The position numbers were made by a program, and so were the translations under genes. DNA of 37,500 nt, taken from the NCBI RefSeq assembly GCF_007896845.1, contig NZ_VOHS01000096.1, positions 1 through 37,500 of the forward strand, read 5' to 3'. The number at the start of each line of letters is the position of its first letter. The first letter of the stretch is position 1. Origin of the DNA: Chitinophaga pinensis (GTDB lineage Bacteria; Bacteroidota; Bacteroidia; Chitinophagales; Chitinophagaceae). This document shows positions 17,931 through 27,053 of the stretch, piece after piece. The notes beneath the pieces are model-generated. The model worked only from the letters and a program-made list of their open reading frames with translations, had not been told where the DNA came from and made no database searches.

Positions 17931-17961
17931 AAGGCCGGCGTGTGACATACATGCCGGCCTT
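17931..17961 (+). terminator. Hairpin after the dipeptidase gene
   Basis: A perfect 9-bp stem AAGGCCGGC / GCCGGCCTT with a 13-base loop, followed by AT-rich sequence rather than a clean T-run. It is probably a weak terminator or an mRNA-stabilising 3' end. Confidence 0.6.
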
Positions 17962-17979
17962 ATATATTATAGTAATAAG

Positions 17980-18375
17980 ATGAAAGAAGTAGAAAAAGTA
18001 AGGCTCGATAAATATCTCTGGTCCATCAGGATCTTCAAATCCCGTTCCCTCGCCTCCGCCGGCTGTGAATCCGGTAGGGTGAAACTGAACGGTGTAACCG
18101 TAAAAGCAGCCAGAAACGTAGCCCTGAACGACGTATATGAGATCCGGACAGAAGGCCGCAAATGGGTGATCCAGGTCACCGCCCTGCTGGCCAATCGTGT
18201 ACAGTACACAGAAGCAATCAAGTTCTATAACGATATCACCCCCGAGGAAGATAAAGCACAGGAACGTCAGGCTTCTGTATTCCAGACTGGTAAACGCCCC
18301 AGCAAGATTGGCCGTCCTACCAAAAAGGAACGTCGTGAACTGGACGATTTCATGGGTGGCGAGGAAGATCTCTAA
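17980..18375 (+). CDS. S4-domain RNA-binding protein (Hsp15/HslR-like)
   Basis: 131 residues. The S4 fold is at residues about 6-70, with VRLDKYLWSIRIFKSRSLAS and the loop GRVKLNGVTVKAARNV. The C-terminal extension is basic and low-complexity (GKRPSKIGRPTKKERRELDDF), which fits rRNA contact. Hsp15 of E. coli binds free 50S subunits carrying nascent chains and helps recycle stalled ribosomes. Length and layout match that family, and the RPTKKERRELDDF ending is common in Bacteroidota homologues. The gene lies 98 bases before lysA on the same strand. No heat-shock promoter element was identified. Confidence 0.9.
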   Translation: MKEVEKVRLDKYLWSIRIFKSRSLASAGCESGRVKLNGVTVKAARNVALNDVYEIRTEGRKWVIQVTALLANRVQYTEAIKFYNDITPEEDKAQERQASVFQTGKRPSKIGRPTKKERRELDDFMGGEEDL

Positions 18376-18421
18376 AAATATCCGTTTTTCAGTAGTAAAT
18401 TCGCATGCTTTTCTGGCGGCC

Positions 18422-18456
18422 TTTGCAAAAAATCAGCCGCCTGCATGTAAATTTTG
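18422..18456 (+). promoter_or_regulatory. Candidate Bacteroidota promoter for lysA
   Basis: TTTG at 18422-18425 and TAAATTTTG at 18448-18456 (one base longer than the TAnnTTTG consensus) are separated by 22 bases. The ATG of lysA is 17 bases further on. The call rests on pattern and position only. Confidence 0.35.
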
Positions 18457-18473
18457 TAAATCATTATCCATAG

Positions 18474-19694
18474 ATGTCTAAGCAAAGCGATCTTCTCCCT
18501 GCCGAATACCTCGTAAAATTGGCTGAGGAATTTGGAACTCCGGTATATATTTATCATGCTGAAAAAATAAAGATCCAGTACGAAAAGCTGCAAACGGCTT
18601 TCCAGAAGACGGATGCTCGCTTTTTCTATGCCTGTAAAGCGCTTACCAATATCAATATCCTGAAGTATATCAACTCTCTGGGTTGCGGCCTCGATACCGT
18701 ATCCATTCAGGAAGTACATCTGGGTCTGAAAGCCGGTTTCGCTCCCAACAATATCATTTTTACCCCTAACTGCGTTGACCTCGAAGAGATCATTGCTGCA
18801 AAAGAACTGGGTGTTAATATCAACATCGATAATATTTCCATTCTGGAACAGTTCGGTAACCGCTTCGGCGATTCCTATCCGATCTGTATCCGCCTGAATC
18901 CGCATATCATGGCGGGTGGAAACTATAAAATATCTACCGGTCACGTTGACAGTAAGTTCGGTATCTCCATCCACCAGCTGCGTCACATTGAACGGATCGT
19001 AAAGAGTACCAAACTGAAAGTAACCGGTCTGCACATGCATACAGGTTCCGAAATCAAAGACGTAGACGTGTTCCTGCGCGGTGTGGAAATCATGTTCGAA
19101 CAGGCCGTACACTTCCCTGATCTGGAATTCATTGACCTCGGCAGCGGCTTCAAAGTAGCCTATCAGGCGGGCGATCCGGAAACAGATATCAACCTGCTGG
19201 GTAGAAAACTGTCCGACGCCTTCAATAAATTCGCCGCTACCTATAAACGTCCTTTACAGGTATGGTTTGAACCGGGTAAGTTCCTCGTAAGCCAGAGCGG
19301 TTACTTTGTGGTAAAAGCCAATGTGATCAAACAAACCACTGCCACCGTATTCGTAGGCGTAAACTCAGGCTTTAACCACCTGATCAGACCTATGTTCTAC
19401 GACGCTTTCCACCTCATCAAAAACATCTCTAACCCGAAAGGAACCGAGCGGATCTATACTATCGTAGGTAATATCTGCGAAACAGATACCTTCGGATGGG
19501 ATCGTAAACTGAATGAAGTGAAAGAAGGTGATTTTCTGGTATTCTATAATGCCGGCGCCTATGGTTTTGAAATGTCCTCCAACTTTAACTCCCGCCTCAA
19601 ACCGGCCGAAGTGCTGGTAAAAGACGGTAAAGCGCAGCTGATCCGCAAACGGGATACCCTGGAAGATCTGCTACGTAACCAGATCGAGTTATAG
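18474..19694 (+). CDS. lysA: Diaminopimelate decarboxylase
   Basis: 406 residues. This PLP enzyme decarboxylates meso-diaminopimelate to L-lysine, the last step of lysine synthesis, in the cytoplasm. The alanine-racemase-like barrel comes first, with PLP lysine Lys55 in FFYACKALTNINIL, the loop HMHTGSEI, and the phosphate-binding FIDLGSGF. The C-terminal beta domain contains EPGKFLVS and the substrate-binding ICETDTFGWDR and YNAGAYGFEMSSNFNSR. The Cys-Glu pair in ICETD is the usual catalytic site for this enzyme class. Length and motifs favour LysA over ornithine/arginine or carboxynorspermidine decarboxylases. A strong terminator follows. Confidence 0.94.
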   Translation: MSKQSDLLPAEYLVKLAEEFGTPVYIYHAEKIKIQYEKLQTAFQKTDARFFYACKALTNINILKYINSLGCGLDTVSIQEVHLGLKAGFAPNNIIFTPNCVDLEEIIAAKELGVNINIDNISILEQFGNRFGDSYPICIRLNPHIMAGGNYKISTGHVDSKFGISIHQLRHIERIVKSTKLKVTGLHMHTGSEIKDVDVFLRGVEIMFEQAVHFPDLEFIDLGSGFKVAYQAGDPETDINLLGRKLSDAFNKFAATYKRPLQVWFEPGKFLVSQSGYFVVKANVIKQTTATVFVGVNSGFNHLIRPMFYDAFHLIKNISNPKGTERIYTIVGNICETDTFGWDRKLNEVKEGDFLVFYNAGAYGFEMSSNFNSRLKPAEVLVKDGKAQLIRKRDTLEDLLRNQIEL

Positions 19695-19722
19695 TATCTA
19701 AATACTTAATACTTAAAATATT

Positions 19723-19759
19723 AATGCAGATTTGTATAAGCAAATCTGCATTTTTTTTG
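19723..19759 (+). terminator. Rho-independent terminator after lysA
   Basis: A stem formed by 19723-19734 and 19741-19752 (ATGCAGATTTG / CAAATCTGCAT), with the 6-base loop TATAAG and a run of eight T at 19751-19758. This is a textbook intrinsic terminator. Confidence 0.92.
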
Positions 19760-19790
19760 AACGGTTGTAAGCAGTTTTAACATAAATTTG
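19756..19790 (+). promoter_or_regulatory. Candidate promoter for the GAF-domain gene
   Basis: TAAATTTG at 19783-19790 is a perfect match to the Bacteroidota -7 consensus TAnnTTTG. A TTTG at 19756-19759 lies 23 bases upstream, at the edge of the lysA terminator; a TTG at 19765 is the alternative at 15 bases. The start codon would then have a leader of about 125 bases. Confidence 0.4.
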
Positions 19791-19923
19791 CAAAATCATT
19801 TTACCAATGCCTCCTGCTTTTACCTGCCACTGTATATACTGATAGTAGACACACAATATTTTATTATCCCATTCGTCTGTTATAGTATAAGTATACGATG
19901 AGTATTTTTTACATATTTTGATT

Positions 19924-22260
19924 ATGAAAGTTTTATCAGCTAACTCCGAGGTGTTCAGGGAAGAGGAAGTATTGATAGACAGCCATATCTCATTCGGTCC
20001 TTACGTTAAGTTTCTGAAAGAGAAGGCTGCCAGGAAATCGGACGCGCGCGCTGCCTACTATCAGCAAATAGTTAGTCAGTTTGAAGGTAACCCCGCGTTA
20101 CTCGGCCCCATAGCAGGTGCAGATGACCTCTCTGCCTATCAGGAATACGTAGATCTTGCTATTTCAACTATTTTCCCTGTCACTGTTGACATGGATAAAG
20201 ATATCTATGGTATCGGCGTACCCAATAAGTTTGCCATCTTCTACTACTCCGAACTGTTCAGAAAACTGTTTGCCGCCAATGGTGACAAGCTGGTGGCTGT
20301 ACCGGAAGGTATGTCCGTAGAGAAAGTGAAGAAAGACAAACTGGAATGGTTGTACAAACTGATACTGGAAAAAGTATATGACTTCCCGGTAGATTACCGC
20401 AATGAGATTATACACCATGTAACATTGCCAGATAGCAATGGTCTGAAAAAGTATATCAAACTCCAGATCGATGCCCGCTTCGTTGACGTAATAGTAAAAG
20501 GAGAAGTTCCTAAACTCTCCTATGACAACGTCTGCCGTACCAAGTTCTCACTGGAAGCCCTGCAGGAAATGTTGCCACTCCGCAACTTCGCCCTCGAAGG
20601 TTTCGTGATCTGGACTATACAGGACGTTACCAAAGATGAAGTGCAGAACAGTATGAAAAACCTCATACTCGATATGCACGACGGTAACGAACAGCAGACC
20701 TATCGTCGTATGGAAGAAGAAGTGGAATCGCTCATGCAGGAGAAAGATACCAGCGTACATATCGTGCCGATCCCTAAGATCAATGGCCGTTATGTACTGG
20801 AATGTGATCTGTGCGAAAGCGGTGTAATGCTCGGTGTCATCAATAATGGTAAACAGCAGCAACAGTTATTTCAACAACTGCTGGACCATCTCACCCGTCA
20901 GAAAGAACCATTATTCATTCCTGATGTAACAGAAGCCACCCTGCTGGCTTATCCTTTCCTGCGCTACCTGCCTCTGAAAGGTATCAGAAGTTATGTCATG
21001 GCCCCCGTATGGCACGAAGGACAATTGCTCGGTATTGTCGAATTAGCCTCATCAGAACCTAACAGGATCACCGCAGAAACAATGGGTAGAGCCATGCCGG
21101 CTTATCCACTGCTGATCATGCTGCTCACAAGAGGTGTCGATATACTGAACAACCGTATCATACAGGTTATAAAAGAACAATTCACAGCCTTGCAACCTGC
21201 GGTAGAATGGAAGTTCACCGATGCCGCATGGCATTATCTCCATACGCCGAAAGAAGAAAGGAAAGACATCGGTAACATCGCCTTTGAAGATGTATATCCT
21301 TTATATGGAGCTGTAGATATCCGCAACTCTTCTACAGAACGTAGCAACGCTATTCATGAAGACCTTCGTGAACAGCTGCTGCTGATCAAGGAAACACTGG
21401 AGCATATCGGCAATGCCATCTATCTTCCTCTGCTGGAAGAACTGAAGTTCAAAAATGATGAACTGATCACTGGTATCACCAGTGGTATGCTCTCAGAAGA
21501 TGAACTGAAGACCAACAACTATCTGGACGAAGAAATCGGACCACTGTTCCGCCACCTGCATGAAAGTCACCCTGAACTGCAGCCGGTACTGGAACGTTAT
21601 TTCTCACTGGTAGATACCACAGAAGGACATATCCTCCACCACCGTCAGGAATATGAAGACAGCCTTGCCAGTATCAACGCAGAGATCAATAAATACCTTG
21701 ATAAAGAGAAAGAAAATATTCAGCACTCATTCCCATGTTACTTTGAAAAGTATCGTACCGATGGCGTTGAATACAATATCTATATAGGTCAGTCTATCGC
21801 ACATAACCGTAAGTTTGACTTACTCTATCTGCGTAATCTCCGCCTGTGGCAGATCTCTTCCATGGCTGACATCGCGAAAATGACGAATAAACTGAAAGAC
21901 ACCCTGAAAGTGCCTTTACAGACTACTCAGCTGATACTGGCGCACAGCAATCCCATCGATATCAGTTTCCGTCAGGATGAACGCCGCTTCGATGTGGAAG
22001 GCGCCTATAATATCCGCTACGAAATCATGAAGAAACGGATAGATAAAGTACATATCCGTCAGACAGGCAAACGCCTGACCCAACCGGGTACTATTTCCAT
22101 TGTATATGCATATGCAAAGGAAATGGAAGAATACCTGAAGTATATTACCTTCCTCCAGAATAAAGGAGTGCTTTTGCCAGAGGTAGAAATGCTGGATCTG
22201 GAAGATTTACAAGGGGTTAGCGGACTGCGGGCATTACGCGTGAAAGTGAATATGGACTAA
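19924..22260 (+). CDS. Large GAF-domain protein, unknown function
   Basis: 778 residues from the ATG at 19924; an in-frame TTG two codons earlier is less likely. No signal peptide or membrane helix. The clearest domain is a GAF-like fold at about residues 285-400, with EPLFIPDVTEATLLAYPFL, then SYVMAPVWHEGQLLGIVELAS. After it, LYGAVDIRNSSTERSNAI (460-477) resembles the conserved start of signalling domains but is not followed by recognisable cyclase or GGDEF catalytic residues. The N-terminal 280 and C-terminal 200 residues are helical and charged, with no family recognised. It is probably a cytoplasmic sensor or scaffold widespread in Bacteroidota. It stands alone between the lysA terminator and a perfect palindrome. 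Confidence 0.75.
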   Translation: MKVLSANSEVFREEEVLIDSHISFGPYVKFLKEKAARKSDARAAYYQQIVSQFEGNPALLGPIAGADDLSAYQEYVDLAISTIFPVTVDMDKDIYGIGVPNKFAIFYYSELFRKLFAANGDKLVAVPEGMSVEKVKKDKLEWLYKLILEKVYDFPVDYRNEIIHHVTLPDSNGLKKYIKLQIDARFVDVIVKGEVPKLSYDNVCRTKFSLEALQEMLPLRNFALEGFVIWTIQDVTKDEVQNSMKNLILDMHDGNEQQTYRRMEEEVESLMQEKDTSVHIVPIPKINGRYVLECDLCESGVMLGVINNGKQQQQLFQQLLDHLTRQKEPLFIPDVTEATLLAYPFLRYLPLKGIRSYVMAPVWHEGQLLGIVELASSEPNRITAETMGRAMPAYPLLIMLLTRGVDILNNRIIQVIKEQFTALQPAVEWKFTDAAWHYLHTPKEERKDIGNIAFEDVYPLYGAVDIRNSSTERSNAIHEDLREQLLLIKETLEHIGNAIYLPLLEELKFKNDELITGITSGMLSEDELKTNNYLDEEIGPLFRHLHESHPELQPVLERYFSLVDTTEGHILHHRQEYEDSLASINAEINKYLDKEKENIQHSFPCYFEKYRTDGVEYNIYIGQSIAHNRKFDLLYLRNLRLWQISSMADIAKMTNKLKDTLKVPLQTTQLILAHSNPIDISFRQDERRFDVEGAYNIRYEIMKKRIDKVHIRQTGKRLTQPGTISIVYAYAKEMEEYLKYITFLQNKGVLLPEVEMLDLEDLQGVSGLRALRVKVNMD

Positions 22261-22286
22261 TTGAGCATGTAGTTTCTATAAAGCTT

Positions 22287-22376
22287 AGAAGCCGTTTTGA
22301 TACTTATTATCCTACGTTAATCCTACGTTCATGAACGTAGGATTAACGTAGGATAATAAGTATCAAAACGGCTTCT
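22287..22376. repeat. 90-bp perfect palindrome, convergent intergenic
   Basis: Positions 22287-22331 are exactly complementary to 22332-22376, centred on TTCATGAA, with no mismatch and no loop beyond the centre. Each arm contains a tandem ATCCTACGTTA-type unit repeated twice. It lies 26 bases after the GAF gene stop and 21 bases before the end of the convergent phosphoesterase gene. It could act as a bidirectional terminator or be a mobile palindromic repeat. Confidence 0.95.
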
Positions 22377-22397
22377 GACTATAAACTAAGCCGGATA

Positions 22398-25300
22398 TCA
22401 GAACCTGAATCCGAAAGTAATATAAGGCAATATACCTTCTTCCGAACGACCTACCACCGCAGACAATACCACCAGATTAGCAGGCGTAAAATAGATACCT
22501 CCACCATAACCATCATGCCATGCACTGGATTTCTGGCTCTGGTACCATACACGACCTACGTCATTGAATGCAATCAGACCAACACTGGCAGGGAACAGAT
22601 AAGAACGGAAGTCAAACAGTTTAACACGTAATTCTACGTTATTGTATACTGCCATATTACCGGTGAAACGGGCATTACGATAACCTCTCAGGTTCTGCAC
22701 ACCACCGAGGGTAGCCGCCTGGAAGTATTCATAATCTCCCCAGATCTTGTTCACACCAAAACGGGTGACCAATACCACACTGGTTGGTACATGGAAATTA
22801 GTATAAAGACTCAGATCACTCTGTACCTGTACATAGTTGCGGGTTTGTGCATTCAGTCCCTGACTGCCATATACAGATGTATTCCAGCTGATACCTCTTG
22901 TTGGGATCAGTGCATTGTCACGGGTGTCTATCTTTAAACCTACACGTAAACCTGCATATGTTTTAGATTGGAATACAGAGAGCGAATCCAGTCCGTTTTT
23001 AGGGAAGTCAGAGGTGATACGACCGGTTGTTTCGTCTTTATCCAATGTATAGTAGGTGAAGGATGGACCATAATACAGAGCGACATTCTGTGACAGCCTG
23101 GTATTCAGCAAAGGCTCCACATTGTACAGACTGAATCGGGTACGATAATAACGGATACCCAGTGATTTGTCAAAGTCAGATTCGTTGCCAAAGCCGAAGA
23201 AGTTCACTGTATTATTCGGTGCTTTTACATTCGCGGCAATGGTCAGATCAGAATTACCAATGGCATCGGTAAATTCTCCAAAGTAACGGAACTGCCATGC
23301 GTTGGTACCAAGGGAATGTCCTGCCAGTACAGTATGTCTGGTAGCAAACGGACGTTTGCGGAAGCCCTGTGTGGTATATTGGAAACCGGCGCCCAGTGAC
23401 AATCCATCATCCTGGTTAAAGGCAGCGGAAGCCAATGGCATCAGTTTATCATACTGGTAACGGAAGAAGGTACGTTCGTAGCGGATGTTGTCAGGGTTGG
23501 AAGACAGGATACGTCTGTCATTACCATGCATATCAAAACTGTCTTTCTTATTAGCGAGATCATAGATACGGATACGTTTACCTGCATGACTGCCGGTACT
23601 GTCCACATAAGTATCAACGTTTCTGCCACCAATGATACGGATCTTGATAGGAGAGCCATTATCTCCTTTTACAACATATTTGTCTTCTCCACCCAGACCG
23701 AAGATCCTGATCTCACGGGTATCTTTCGGATCAAACAAACGATGGTAGATGGTCTGTTCCAGTTCACCTTTTTTATTGATCTTGGTAACTGCCACATCTA
23801 TTTTTCCTTCCGGCTGACGTTCGATGGTGAATAACTCATCTTTTTTAGTACCTACAATTTCCACATGTCTGGAAATGAAGCTATAGAACTGCAGGGCTTC
23901 TTTTTCCAGTATATCACGGCGTGCCTTCAGGGTAGTGTATACCCGTTCGCCCACCTGTGCTTTGATATTATCAGGGAACTGGTTGACTGCATTTCTGATC
24001 ACCGTATCTGTCATACGCAGTACGAAGGCATGGGAAATATCTTTCCATTCCTGCTCACTGAGTTCGTTCATGAAAGAACGGTCAAATGGCTGAGCGGTAG
24101 GGTTTTGTCCTTCGATATACCTGATCTTAGGACGGAAGCCCTGAATATTAGGTAAAGCCCATTTTCTGGAAGCGATGCGCGGTAAGAGGCCTTCATTCAC
24201 AAAAAATGCCTGATCCCTGTCGCGCGGAATCGGAAAGTATACCTGTGTTTTTGCTTTTTTACTGTTTTCAGCACCCCATCTCCACTGGTCATCATGACGG
24301 TCCCAGTCAGCGATCAGCCAGTCCAGCAGGCGTGCATTCAGTACAGCCGACTGATTCACAGTGTTGTCATTATCACCCTGAATCTGTTCGAGCAGCTTTG
24401 GTGTATTCAGGGTTTTACCCTTTACATCCGGTTCTCTTTCTTCAAAGAGATAGACATCATCACCATAGGTATTCGCATAGAAACCCAGCACGGTATCTTT
24501 CGGCAGATATACAAATCTGGGGTTTGTGTGATGAACCCCAGCCGCATCAGCTAATGTACCGACAGCCATAGGCGCATAAGGGTTGGCCGCAGAGATCTGG
24601 TCTTGCACCACATCTTTCGCGATCGTTTCCCGTAATGCTTCGGGTACCGCTTTCGCGGGATATTTCTTTAGTGAACGGAGTACCCATTCAGTACCATTCT
24701 TATCTTCCAGACGCAGGGACATGGTCTGCATACCACCACCACGTTTCAGGATCTTCATACCACCTTTTTCCTTATTCAGGTCCAGTACAGGGAAGTCCAT
24801 TGGTGTAGCCCATACACTGCGATAATTACGTCCCATCAGCCAGTAATGGAAGCCGGTCTTATCAACATATTGTGAATCGGCAGCCATGGAAACGGTTGGC
24901 GGCAGCTGGCTGGCAGAAGGACTTGCATTGGCAACGGTGCTGGAACGAACGTCCTGCAGGCTAAACAGCTGTTGTGCATAGGAAGGACCATCTGTTTTAT
25001 CAACCGTGTAGTATTGTACTTCTACACGACCGCTTTTGGATATCTCCAATACGGTATAGCCGTTCTCATTGCTGGCATATAAAGACTTACTGCCTTTCTT
25101 TACGCGGTTTTCTTTGGCGCCGGAGCCGCTCACGACATAGAAATTCTGGTCGTCGTTGATAAGCTGCAGCGTATGATCATGACCGGATACGAAGATTGCC
25201 GGACCATGAGGTTTGATCGCTGCTTCCACACCTCTGATCATTGACTGATAGATCGGATTGGGAATATCTTCCGGTGTACCGAATACGCCACGGGTGATCG

Positions 25301-26069
25301 GATAAATAGATCCGATCAGCGGTAATGGTATGTACAGGTTCTTTTTCAGATCAGTGAACGGGAAGATATGCTGCTTGATAGTATAATAACCACCATGCAC
25401 ACTATAACTTCTGAAAGGGTGGTGCGCTGCAAATATGATCAGTTTATTCCTGTTACGGCTTACGATATCGCTCACTTCTGCGAGTACTTCTTCCCTTGTT
25501 TTAGTATCGCAGGAAGATTCGGAACCCGGTTTCTGATAGGGGAACAGCCACCACTCGGTATCCATAATGATGAGGGTGGTGTTGTTATCAAGATGTACTT
25601 CTTCCGGCCCCGGACAACCATCCTTCGGAAGGAAGTTGACATTAGGCAATTGTAAGGAGTCTATATATAACTGCTGGTTGATCACTGTTTGCCATCCATC
25701 TGGTTTAGACCGTTTCCAGTCATGATTACCGGGGATGAAAATGGCCTGTGTAGCAGTATTTTTTACAAGGCCTACCTGATAGTCAAGTATTTGTCTGGCC
25801 TCATCATATCTTGCGGCGCCTGCATCGGGTAAGCCGAGCGGGTATACGTTATCGCCGAGGAACAATACGGTATTTCTGGCATCCTGGAGGTTGATGCGTT
25901 GTTTTACTGCGTCTATAACAGGGTTATGACCGTCCTTATGCAGCTCCCCGGCATCGCCGATCAGGATCACTCTGCGTGCGAGACTGTCATCTTTCATCTG
26001 CGCCTGAGATAGCAATGGCAGTAATAGAAGGGGTAAAAGGTGTCTTGCTTTTGGTAAAATGCTAATCAT
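22398..26069 (-). CDS. Metallophosphoesterase - possible kinase-like - BamA-type barrel fusion
   Basis: 1223 residues. A signal peptide (1-23) leads to a calcineurin-type metallophosphoesterase domain (about 32-355). All its metal motifs are present: GDAGE (38-42), GDNVYPLG (72-79), GNHDWKR (114-120), HHPF (216-219) and GHDHT (296-300). The middle (about 435-640) has no named domain known to me. It shows a Gly-rich turn LKRGGGMQTMSLRL, then WVLRSLKK, DWLIADWDRHDDQWRWG (583-599) and IPRDRDQAF (614-622), an order that recalls FAM20/HipA-like kinases. The C-terminus (about 905-1223) alternates beta strands, contains NVELRVKLFDFRSYLFPASVG and ends TFGFRF. That matches a BamA/TamA-like outer-membrane barrel with a terminal Phe. 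The start overlaps the upstream SdiA-regulated-like gene by 4 bases, so they are coupled. The protein is probably outer-membrane anchored, with enzymatic parts in the periplasm or outside. Confidence 0.87.
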   Translation of the reverse strand: MISILPKARHLLPLLLLPLLSQAQMKDDSLARRVILIGDAGELHKDGHNPVIDAVKQRINLQDARNTVLFLGDNVYPLGLPDAGAARYDEARQILDYQVGLVKNTATQAIFIPGNHDWKRSKPDGWQTVINQQLYIDSLQLPNVNFLPKDGCPGPEEVHLDNNTTLIIMDTEWWLFPYQKPGSESSCDTKTREEVLAEVSDIVSRNRNKLIIFAAHHPFRSYSVHGGYYTIKQHIFPFTDLKKNLYIPLPLIGSIYPITRGVFGTPEDIPNPIYQSMIRGVEAAIKPHGPAIFVSGHDHTLQLINDDQNFYVVSGSGAKENRVKKGSKSLYASNENGYTVLEISKSGRVEVQYYTVDKTDGPSYAQQLFSLQDVRSSTVANASPSASQLPPTVSMAADSQYVDKTGFHYWLMGRNYRSVWATPMDFPVLDLNKEKGGMKILKRGGGMQTMSLRLEDKNGTEWVLRSLKKYPAKAVPEALRETIAKDVVQDQISAANPYAPMAVGTLADAAGVHHTNPRFVYLPKDTVLGFYANTYGDDVYLFEEREPDVKGKTLNTPKLLEQIQGDNDNTVNQSAVLNARLLDWLIADWDRHDDQWRWGAENSKKAKTQVYFPIPRDRDQAFFVNEGLLPRIASRKWALPNIQGFRPKIRYIEGQNPTAQPFDRSFMNELSEQEWKDISHAFVLRMTDTVIRNAVNQFPDNIKAQVGERVYTTLKARRDILEKEALQFYSFISRHVEIVGTKKDELFTIERQPEGKIDVAVTKINKKGELEQTIYHRLFDPKDTREIRIFGLGGEDKYVVKGDNGSPIKIRIIGGRNVDTYVDSTGSHAGKRIRIYDLANKKDSFDMHGNDRRILSSNPDNIRYERTFFRYQYDKLMPLASAAFNQDDGLSLGAGFQYTTQGFRKRPFATRHTVLAGHSLGTNAWQFRYFGEFTDAIGNSDLTIAANVKAPNNTVNFFGFGNESDFDKSLGIRYYRTRFSLYNVEPLLNTRLSQNVALYYGPSFTYYTLDKDETTGRITSDFPKNGLDSLSVFQSKTYAGLRVGLKIDTRDNALIPTRGISWNTSVYGSQGLNAQTRNYVQVQSDLSLYTNFHVPTSVVLVTRFGVNKIWGDYEYFQAATLGGVQNLRGYRNARFTGNMAVYNNVELRVKLFDFRSYLFPASVGLIAFNDVGRVWYQSQKSSAWHDGYGGGIYFTPANLVVLSAVVGRSEEGILPYITFGFRF

Positions 26070-26935
26070 CGTGATGAGTTGTACTTAAATTTCAGAATAT
26101 TGGCTTGCGCCTCGTCTACCGCTTCGTTAGATATGTACATATCGCCATTTGCAGTGAAGGAGATACCTTCAGGCTGTGGGAATTTGCGATGTCGTAGATT
26201 ATAAGCCTCCTGTACTTTGCCGTCAAGGTCAGTGATGACCAGCATACGGTTGACAGCAGATACGATGTACAGGCGTTTTTCAATGGGATGGACGGCGGCG
26301 GCTGAAGGCTTGAAATGGCCTACATCTCCACCGGTGAGTCTTGCAATCTCAGCTACATTGATGCGGAATGCAGGTGCAGTGTCATACTCCATGGTATTCA
26401 GCTGAAACCGGTAAGCGGAGGTAAAACCTTCTCTTTTGTCTTCGTCACAGGCTTTGCAGATAGCTACCAGGCTATTGTTTCTTGCATCAAAATAGAGGCT
26501 TTCAAATTCCCTTTTACCGGGGATAGATAGCTTGTAATGTGTAGCGTCGGCCGTATCTGTAAACATGCCATGTACATGATACAGGTGCCCGTTACTCTTT
26601 AATACAAACCAATCGTTACCTGTAGTCGCGAGATCTTCGTAGTCGCCGCTTTTGTCGAACTTGGAAGTAGGGTAAGGCTTTTCGGTGTCCAGGTCGATAG
26701 AGTAGATCTTGCCCTCCTCGTCATTGATCGCCATGATATGGTGTTCGTCCGGAGCGAGTACAATACCGGATATTTCCTGCATGGACTGCCTTACACGGTA
26801 ACGGGTAGGTTCTGCAAGATTATAACCCTTTGGAGAGCTATATTGTTTATCTTCCTGATTGAAAGCGTTACAGGACAAGAACAGAAAAAAGAACGCAATA
26901 TATCTTACTTGCATAGATGAGTTGTTAATATTCAA
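26066..26935 (-). CDS. SdiA-regulated-like lipoprotein (beta-propeller)
   Basis: 289 residues. The N-terminus ends in FFFLFLSC (Cys22), a lipobox-like site, so an exported lipoprotein is likely; a start at 26914 would also give a usable signal. The body contains repeated propeller blades: QEISGIVLAPDEHHIMAIND, GKIYSIDLD, GDYEDLA, FESLYFDARNNSLVAICK, and the terminal FPQPEGISFTANGDMYISNE. The E-(D/G)-ISG ... YEDLA ... EGISF arrangement matches the SdiA-regulated family, related to calcium-binding phytase-like propellers. The stop overlaps the start of the phosphoesterase fusion by 4 bases. Pairing a phytase-like propeller with a phosphoesterase suggests work on phosphate esters at the cell surface, which is an inference. 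Confidence 0.85.
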   Translation of the reverse strand: MNINNSSMQVRYIAFFFLFLSCNAFNQEDKQYSSPKGYNLAEPTRYRVRQSMQEISGIVLAPDEHHIMAINDEEGKIYSIDLDTEKPYPTSKFDKSGDYEDLATTGNDWFVLKSNGHLYHVHGMFTDTADATHYKLSIPGKREFESLYFDARNNSLVAICKACDEDKREGFTSAYRFQLNTMEYDTAPAFRINVAEIARLTGGDVGHFKPSAAAVHPIEKRLYIVSAVNRMLVITDLDGKVQEAYNLRHRKFPQPEGISFTANGDMYISNEAVDEAQANILKFKYNSSR

Positions 26936-27053
26936 TGCAAAAACACAACGGACTGGATATCCGCTGTATTTTGTATTGCTTATTTGCAGAATAAAATTAA
27001 CTTAAAAATGCAGTAACTTGCTGATCTCAGTTTTGCTTTTTTAACTAAGGCTT

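Noticed and set aside
18372..19112. Open frame of 246 codons on the reverse strand
   Set aside because: Antisense to lysA, whose catalytic motifs are unmistakable on the forward strand.
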